Positions 4,718-9,720 of a stretch of DNA of 9,720 bases are shown piece by piece. Origin of the DNA: Verrucomicrobiota bacterium (lineage in GTDB: Bacteria > Verrucomicrobiota > Verrucomicrobiia > Opitutales > UBA953). Location: contig RFRI01000036.1 of assembly GCA_009924535.1 (NCBI GenBank), positions 1 to 9,720 of the forward strand, read 5' to 3'. The notes beneath the pieces are model-generated. The model was not told the DNA's origin. It did not search any database and worked only from the letters and a program-made list of their open reading frames with translations. A program made the translations under genes and the position numbers. Positions within the stretch are counted from its first letter, which is position 1. Every line of letters starts with the position of its first letter.

Positions 4718-6004
4718 ATGGCTGGCATGCGCGAGCCTCTGCCGGCGGTTGTCATCGAAGTCGGGGCCGACCACGGCGCCTTCCCAGGATGGCGTCGCGG
4801 CTTCTGGAGCCTCATGGCGACCCAGTTCCAGACCGCCTTCAGCGACAATGCGCTGAAGAACCTGATCATCCTGCTCGTGCTCGGCAGCGCCATGCCGCAG
4901 GAAGAGCGCAACACGCATGTCGCTCTGGCGGGAGCCTTGTTCGCCGCGCCTTTCATCCTCTTCTCGATGCTGGGCGGTTGGCTGGCTGACCGCTTCAGCA
5001 AGCAGCACGTGATCTCCGCGGTGAAGTTGGCCGAGATCGGCATCATGCTCTTCGCGGCCGCGGCGCTGGCCTGGGGGCATGCTTCGCTCGAGCTGGCGGC
5101 CATCTTCCTGATGGGCTGCCACAGCGCGCTCTTCGCTCCCTCCAAGTATGGCATCCTGCCGGAACTCCTGCCGCATGACCGTCTTTCCTGGGGTAATGGC
5201 ATCCTCGAGCTCCTCACCTTCCTCGGTATCATCTTCGGCATCGCCGCCTCCGGTTTTCTCGCCGAGTCCTTCGCTGGCTCGCAAGGACTGTCCGGACTGA
5301 TGCTGGCTCTCCTGGCCCTGCTGGGCTGGTGGCTTAGCCGGGGCATCACCCCGGTCCCGGCGGCGAATCCGCGCTGTGAGCGGCGGATAAACCCCGTGAC
5401 CGACCTTTGGGCGCGGCTGATGCTCATGAAGCAGGACCGCGACCTTTGGCGCGCCAACTGGGGTAACGCCGGCTTCTTCTTCGTCGCGGCGTTGGTGCAG
5501 ATGAACCTCATGATCTACGCGCAGGACGTCCTGAAGCTGGGCAAGGCCCAGAACGCGTATCTTAATCTCGCGCTCGCGCTCGGCATCGGGTTCGGCAGCG
5601 TCGCGGCTGGTTATGCGTCGCGGGGACGCATCGAATATCGGCTCGTGCCGGTCGGCGCCGTCGGCTTGGCGCTCTGCTCCGTGCCGATGGGCATGGTGGG
5701 CGTGGGTTTCGTCCCGTTCGTGCTCTGCCTGGTCGGGCTAGGTTTTTCCGCCGGACTCTTCATCGTGCCGATCGCCGCCGTGCTGCAGCATCGACCCGCG
5801 CCCGAGGACAAGGGGGCAGTCCAGGGAGCCGCCAATGTCCTGAGCTTCATCGGCATCCTGGCCGCCTCGGGCGTTCAGTGGGTCTCTTTCCAGACGCTTA
5901 ACCTCACGCCTGGGCAGGTCTTCTGGGTCTGCGGGGCCTGCGCCTTGCTGACCGGTGCCTACTCGGCGATCTCCCGCGGCCATTTCATCCGAGGCGAGGC
6001 CTGA
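4718..6004 (+). CDS. LplT-like major facilitator superfamily transporter
   Basis: 428-aa polytopic membrane protein resembling the LplT lysophospholipid flippase and the MFS half of fused acyltransferase proteins of the Aas type. Supporting segments are TAFSDNALKNLIILLVL (39-55, the 'FNDN-KN' N-terminal signature), GGWLADRFSKQ (86-96, MFS motif A), KLAEIGIMLF (103-112), CHSALFAPSKYGILPELL (134-151) and EDKGAVQGAANVLSFIGIL (363-381). About twelve hydrophobic helices fit in the length. The protein ends right after the last helix, so no glycerophosphate acyltransferase or AMP-binding domain is fused, and no aas gene lies beside it. Lysophospholipid transport is therefore a family-based guess. 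ATG 4718 has GAGGGG five bases upstream; ATG 4727 (Met4) is an alternative. A polar stretch of about 30 residues precedes the first helix. It may be transcribed with metF, 37 nt upstream. Confidence 0.8.
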   Translation: MAGMREPLPAVVIEVGADHGAFPGWRRGFWSLMATQFQTAFSDNALKNLIILLVLGSAMPQEERNTHVALAGALFAAPFILFSMLGGWLADRFSKQHVISAVKLAEIGIMLFAAAALAWGHASLELAAIFLMGCHSALFAPSKYGILPELLPHDRLSWGNGILELLTFLGIIFGIAASGFLAESFAGSQGLSGLMLALLALLGWWLSRGITPVPAANPRCERRINPVTDLWARLMLMKQDRDLWRANWGNAGFFFVAALVQMNLMIYAQDVLKLGKAQNAYLNLALALGIGFGSVAAGYASRGRIEYRLVPVGAVGLALCSVPMGMVGVGFVPFVLCLVGLGFSAGLFIVPIAAVLQHRPAPEDKGAVQGAANVLSFIGILAASGVQWVSFQTLNLTPGQVFWVCGACALLTGAYSAISRGHFIRGEA

Positions 6005-6014
6005 CTTCTTAATC

Positions 6015-6042
6015 TTGGATTGAGGGGCGATTAGGCTAGAAT
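6015..6042 (+). promoter_or_regulatory. Candidate promoter for the two-component operon
   Basis: TAGAAT (6037-6042; 5 of 6 matches to TATAAT) lies 16 bp after TTGGAT (6015-6020; 3 of 6 matches to TTGACA), in the 54-nt gap before the response regulator. A start near 6049 would give a leader of about 10 nt. A short inverted repeat TAATC/GATTA (6010-6014 and 6029-6033) overlaps it and could be a regulator site, though it is weak. Confidence 0.35.
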
Positions 6043-6058
6043 GTAGGCCAGTTCACCG

Positions 6059-6721
6059 ATGCGTATCCTTATCGTAGAAGACGAAGCCCCTTTGCGTAAC
6101 GGCCTCCTGAAGCTGCTGCGCGAGGAGGGCTACGCGGCCGACGCCGCCGCCAACGGCGAGGAAGGCCTGCATAAGGCGATGGAGTGCGACTACGACGCCA
6201 TCGTCCTCGACTACCTGATGCCGGTGATGGATGGCCGCGAGATGCTCCGCCGCCTGCGCCACACGAAGCGTACGCCGGTCATGATGCTCACCGCGCGCAA
6301 TTCGGTCGACGACCGTGTCGCCGGCCTCGACCTCGGCGCCGACGATTACGTCGCCAAACCTTTCGTCCAGCAAGAGCTGCTCGCCCGCCTCCGCGCCCTC
6401 GTACGTCGTAACCACAGTTCGGCCGCCGCGGTGATCTCGCTCGGCGACGTCGTGATCGACACGACCGCCCGCCGCGTGACCAGGGCCGGCAAAGACGAGC
6501 CCGTCACGGGCCGCGAATACGGTCTGCTCGAATACCTCGCGCATCGTCGCGGCGCCGTGGTGCCGCGCGCCGAACTCTACGAACATCTCTTCGACGAGAA
6601 TGAGGACACGCTTTCGAACCTCCTTGAGGTGCACGTCTGCAACCTACGTCGCAAGCTGGGCGCGGACCTCATCAAGACGCGCCGAGGCTTAGGTTACGTC
6701 ATCGAGGCGGCTCCTAAGTAA
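6059..6721 (+). CDS. OmpR/PhoB-family response regulator
   Basis: 220-aa DNA-binding response regulator. The receiver domain (1-117) has the acidic pocket Glu7-Asp8, the phosphoacceptor Asp51 in VLDYLMPVMDG, switch Thr78 in MLTAR and Lys100 in VAKPF, preceded by the GLDLGADDY signature. The C-terminal winged-helix domain (about 125-217) contains VTGREYGLLEYLA (149-161) and the recognition-helix region LSNLLEVHVCNLRRKL (185-200), ending in TRRGLGYVI. All catalytic residues are intact. It is followed after 6 nt by a histidine kinase gene, its evident partner. The overall style is that of the QseB/CusR/TctD group, but the genes it controls cannot be deduced; no transporter or efflux gene of the kind usually paired with CusR is adjacent. 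Confidence 0.93.
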   Translation: MRILIVEDEAPLRNGLLKLLREEGYAADAAANGEEGLHKAMECDYDAIVLDYLMPVMDGREMLRRLRHTKRTPVMMLTARNSVDDRVAGLDLGADDYVAKPFVQQELLARLRALVRRNHSSAAAVISLGDVVIDTTARRVTRAGKDEPVTGREYGLLEYLAHRRGAVVPRAELYEHLFDENEDTLSNLLEVHVCNLRRKLGADLIKTRRGLGYVIEAAPK

Positions 6722-6727
6722 GCCGTC

Positions 6728-8188
6728 ATGGTCTTCCACTCTATCCGCTGGCGGATCCTGGCCTGGAACTTCGGCCTGCTCGCCGCCACGGCCGCGGTGC
6801 TGCTCGTCGCGTTCTACCGCCATGAGAAGCAGGCTCGACTGCAGGAACTGGATCTGCGGCTCCGCCAAGAGATGACGCGCGGCATGGGCGCCCTCAATGA
6901 GGTCATACCGGGCATAGCCGGGCCGCGTGGTCCGGCCATCCCCGCGACCCGTCCTAACGGCAAGGCCGCTCCTCGGGGCGACAATCCGGACCAGCGCGCC
7001 ACCAAGGCGAAGTCGGCCCTGGCCGAGGTCGTCGGTACCGGCGTCTGGTTGCAGGTCGTCGATCTCGACGGCAAATCCCTCTATCGTTCGGCCAATGCGC
7101 CGACCGAGGCCGATCTGGTCACGCAGGCCTTGGCCGACCTCGATGCGAAGCCGGAGGAGGGGCCCGCCCGCCCCCAGGACCTCATGGTCTCGCTCACCGG
7201 CCATCGCGTGCTGCTGCATCGTCCGCCGGGCCGTAATCTTGTCATGTTCGGCAGCCCGACCGCGCAGCTGGACGCGGCTCTGGCCGTCTTAGCCCGCAGT
7301 CTGGCGCTCGCCGGCATCGCCATCGTCTTCGTCGGTTGCGGCATCGGCTGGGTGCTGGCCGGACGTTCCTTGAAGCCCATCGACCGCATCGCGGCGGACG
7401 CCGAAGGCATCGCCGCCGGCGACTTCGGCCGGAAGATCGACGTCGAGGACACCGAGAGCGAACTCGGCCGCCTCGCCCTCGTGCTCAATGACACCTTCGG
7501 CAAGATGAACGCCGCCCGTGAGCATATGGCGCAGTTCACCGCCGATGCGTCGCATGAACTGCGGACGCCGCTGACCGTCATCCTTTCCGACAGCCAAGGC
7601 GCCTTGCGCCAGGAGCGGTCGCCCGAGGAGTACCGCGCCACGCTCGAGACCATCAAGCAGTCGGCCCTCCGCATGAAGTCCATCTCCGACGCCTTGCTCG
7701 AGCTCGCTCAGGGCGATGCCGGCAAGCCGGTGGCTCAGGACCCATGTGACCTCGCTGACCTGGCCGACGAATCCGTGGCCTTGCTTGGCCGCGTGGCCCG
7801 CGAGCATGGCGCCAAGCTGGTCGCGCAGCTCGAGGGTGCTCCTGTCATCGGCGACGCCGGTCGCCTGGGACGGGTGATCCTTAACCTCTCCATCAACGCC
7901 ATCCTGCACAACGATGCCGGCGTCACCGTGACCGTGACGACCGGTGTCGCCGACGGCTTCTCGGAGCTACGCGTGGCCGACGACGGTCGCGGCATCGCCC
8001 CCGAGAACCTGGAGCATATCTTCGAGCGCTTCCGTCGGGTCGACGCCTCGCGCTCCCGCCATACCGGCGGCGCCGGCCTCGGCCTCGCGATCGTCAAGCA
8101 GACCGTCGAAGCCCACGGGGGCACCATCGCCGTGACCAGCGAGGTCGGCCAGGGCACCGTCTTCGTCGTCCGTCTGCCTAAAGCCTGA
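6728..8188 (+). CDS. HAMP-domain sensor histidine kinase
   Basis: 486-aa inner-membrane kinase, cognate to the regulator ending 6 nt upstream. TM1 lies at about 10-29, followed by an extracytoplasmic sensor region of about 155 residues (31-185) with a Pro/Arg/Gly-rich low-complexity stretch at 61-95, and TM2 at about 190-211. A HAMP linker follows (211-265, including SLKPIDRIAADAEGIAAGDF). The dimerisation/phosphoacceptor domain has SHELRTPL (275-282) with His276. The ATP-binding domain shows the N box NLSINAILHN (386-395), G1 DDGRGI (418-423), F box IFERFRRVD (431-439) and G2 GGAGLGLAI (447-455). All elements for autophosphorylation are present. The sensor region has no recognised domain, so the signal is unknown. 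The stop codon abuts the convergent gcvPB gene with no spacer. Confidence 0.93.
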   Translation: MVFHSIRWRILAWNFGLLAATAAVLLVAFYRHEKQARLQELDLRLRQEMTRGMGALNEVIPGIAGPRGPAIPATRPNGKAAPRGDNPDQRATKAKSALAEVVGTGVWLQVVDLDGKSLYRSANAPTEADLVTQALADLDAKPEEGPARPQDLMVSLTGHRVLLHRPPGRNLVMFGSPTAQLDAALAVLARSLALAGIAIVFVGCGIGWVLAGRSLKPIDRIAADAEGIAAGDFGRKIDVEDTESELGRLALVLNDTFGKMNAAREHMAQFTADASHELRTPLTVILSDSQGALRQERSPEEYRATLETIKQSALRMKSISDALLELAQGDAGKPVAQDPCDLADLADESVALLGRVAREHGAKLVAQLEGAPVIGDAGRLGRVILNLSINAILHNDAGVTVTVTTGVADGFSELRVADDGRGIAPENLEHIFERFRRVDASRSRHTGGAGLGLAIVKQTVEAHGGTIAVTSEVGQGTVFVVRLPKA

Positions 8189-9720
8189 TCAGACCGTCGC
8201 CAGCACGCGCCGCTTGATCTCGGCGACAGGCATCGCGTTGAGCAGCACGGGCGACAGGCGGTTGTCGTTGATCGGCGGGAGGGCGGTGAGGCGTTCGCTG
8301 AGCACCAGATTGCGGTTGGCGGCGACTTCGTCGACGCGGTCCACCGGCGTGAACCGCGGGGTGGACTTCAGGACTTCCGGGTTGGTGCGGATGAGGTCGC
8401 CGATGGCCAGCACGACTTCGGCGAAGCGATCGAGCTCGTCCTTCGTGTAGGACTCGGTCGGCTCGATCATCAGGCCGAAGACCTCGGGGAAGGCGACGGT
8501 CGGGGCGTGGAAGCCGAAGTCGAGGAACAGCTTGCCGACGCGGGCGATGATGCCCGCGCGGGGAATGCCGGCGGCCTCGATGCGCTTGAAGTCTTCTTCC
8601 GTGAGCGTGAGGATGAACTCGTGCATGCGCGGCACGCCGTCGGCCGCCGCGGGGAGAGACGGGAAGGACTTGCCGAGCTTCGAGAAAAGGTAGCGGCTGG
8701 AGAGGACCGACATCGCGGCCATCCGGCGCACGCCTTCCTTGCCGAGGCGTTGGAGGTAGGTGTAGACGCGTACCTTGTGGGCGAAGTTGCCCCAGTGGCG
8801 GTGGAAGGAGCCGATGCTGTGCTTCGGCTTGATCGGCACGTAGGTGTCGCCCTGCTTGGCGATCTGGAATCCGGGAAGGAAGTCGACCAGGCGTTCCGAG
8901 ACGGCCACGATGCCGTCGCCGGGGCCGCCGCCGCCATGGGGGACGGTCCAGGTCTTGTGCAGGTTGTTATGGACCGCGTCCACGCCGAGGGCGCCGAGGT
9001 CCACCCAGCCCGCGATGGCGTTCATGTTGGCGCCATCCATGTAGACGAGGCCGCCGATGCGGTGGATCTCCGCGGCCATCTTCTGGAAGTCGGTCTCGAA
9101 GACGCCGGAGGTGTTCGGGTTGGTCACCATCATGCCCGCGATGCGCGGACCGAACTCGGCGATCTTCGCGGCGAAGTCGGCCTGGTCGACGCGGCCGTCG
9201 GGGGCGGATTTCAGAAGCATGATGCCCGAGGGCGAGCCGTCGGGGTTACGCTTGGTCGCGTAGCCGGCGGTCGTAGCCGTGGCGAAGTTCGTGCCGTGGG
9301 CCGAGGTCGGGATCAGGATGATGTCGCGATGCTGGCCGTGGTGGCGATGGTAGGCCTGGAAGAGCTTGAGACCGACGAGTTCGCCTTGGGCGCCGGCGAC
9401 GGGCTGGGTGGTCAGGCCGGCGAGGCCGGTGATCTTGCGGAACCACTCCTGGGTCTGCCAGAGGAGTTCGAGCGAGCCCTGCGCGTCCTCGGAAGGCGCC
9501 TGCGGGTGCAGTCCGGTGAAGCCTGGTAGTCCGGCGGCCCAGTCGTTGATGTGCGGGTTATACTTCATCGTGCACGAACCGAGCGGGAAGCAGCCCGTAT
9601 CGGGCGACACGTTGAGTTCGCCGAGCTTGGAGTAGTAGGCCTTCAGTTCGGCGAGCGGGAAGGAGGGCAGGCCGACGGCGCCTTGACGGAGCAGGGCGGC
9701 CGGGATCTCGGCGAGCGGCT
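8189..9720 (-). CDS. gcvPB: Glycine dehydrogenase (decarboxylating) subunit 2, 5' end beyond window
   Basis: At least 510 residues; the frame stays open to the window edge, so the true start lies outside. A GTG at 9608-9610 is internal, because upstream codons encode typical family sequence (LPSFPLAELKAYYSKLGELN). This is the beta subunit of the two-subunit P-protein, the PLP-dependent decarboxylase of the glycine cleavage system, working with GcvPA, GcvH, GcvT and Lpd to make CO2, NH3 and 5,10-methylene-THF. Visible motifs are GCFPLGSCTMKYNP, PTSAHGTNFA, TNPNTSG, YMDGANMNA, and NNLHKTW followed by PHGGGGPG. The lysine of that HKT (codon 8954-8956) is the Schiff-base residue. The C-terminus is intact (TGA at 8189-8191). 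Other gcv genes, if clustered, would lie to the right. It is convergent with the kinase gene. Confidence 0.95.
   Translation of the reverse strand, partial: PLAEIPAALLRQGAVGLPSFPLAELKAYYSKLGELNVSPDTGCFPLGSCTMKYNPHINDWAAGLPGFTGLHPQAPSEDAQGSLELLWQTQEWFRKITGLAGLTTQPVAGAQGELVGLKLFQAYHRHHGQHRDIILIPTSAHGTNFATATTAGYATKRNPDGSPSGIMLLKSAPDGRVDQADFAAKIAEFGPRIAGMMVTNPNTSGVFETDFQKMAAEIHRIGGLVYMDGANMNAIAGWVDLGALGVDAVHNNLHKTWTVPHGGGGPGDGIVAVSERLVDFLPGFQIAKQGDTYVPIKPKHSIGSFHRHWGNFAHKVRVYTYLQRLGKEGVRRMAAMSVLSSRYLFSKLGKSFPSLPAAADGVPRMHEFILTLTEEDFKRIEAAGIPRAGIIARVGKLFLDFGFHAPTVAFPEVFGLMIEPTESYTKDELDRFAEVVLAIGDLIRTNPEVLKSTPRFTPVDRVDEVAANRNLVLSERLTALPPINDNRLSPVLLNAMPVAEIKRRVLATV

Noticed and set aside
3781..5511. 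Minus-strand open frame of 576 codons across metF and the transporter gene
   Set aside because: It is antisense to two well-recognised genes and shows no family motif, only Arg/Ala-rich translation; this is typical of GC-rich shadow frames.

Overview
The window looks like a chromosomal stretch from a GC-rich Gram-negative bacterium, most likely a member of Verrucomicrobiota (Opitutae-like). The basis is the gene style: a DUF5009-type membrane acyltransferase, a split glycine decarboxylase GcvPB, an LplT-like MFS protein, high GC and frequently weak Shine-Dalgarno sites. This assignment is inference, since no rRNA or other phylogenetic marker is present.

Region 1 (about 70-2095) differs from the rest. 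It holds a minus-strand two-gene unit: a signal-peptide-bearing orphan protein of 405 aa, followed with an ATGA overlap by a 120 aa lipoprotein. A plausible sigma70-type promoter (TTGCCT-16-TATAAT on the minus strand) lies upstream. By hand count, GC is about 46% over 121-960 and about 59% over 961-1680. The break falls inside the 405-aa gene, at a Pro/Gly/Ser/Thr linker. The C-terminal domain and the lipoprotein therefore look like one acquired cassette attached to an older N-terminal part, as in polymorphic toxin/immunity loci. The following gene-free 486 bp (1682-2167) contains the promoter, a 9-bp hairpin, three helically phased TTGTC repeats, and a 20-base match to the 3' end of a bacterial serine tRNA (T-loop through discriminator base, 2076-2095) with no tRNA body. 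I read that match as an attachment-site remnant marking the right edge of an integrated island. Composition rises immediately after it.

Region 2 (2168-8188, plus strand) is GC-rich chromosomal DNA: a DUF5009/HGSNAT-like membrane acyltransferase, a DUF983 zinc-ribbon membrane protein, methylenetetrahydrofolate reductase (metF), an LplT-like MFS transporter, and an OmpR-family response regulator followed 6 nt later by its HAMP-containing sensor kinase. The short gap before metF contains a nearly perfect 24-bp palindrome, a strong operator candidate.

Region 3 (8189-9720, minus strand) is gcvPB, glycine decarboxylase subunit 2, truncated by the window edge. It converges on the kinase gene with no spacer, and both stop codons lie in one TGATCA palindrome. 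MetF and GcvPB both belong to folate one-carbon metabolism (GcvPB with its partners generates 5,10-methylene-THF and MetF reduces it), but they are not in one operon here.
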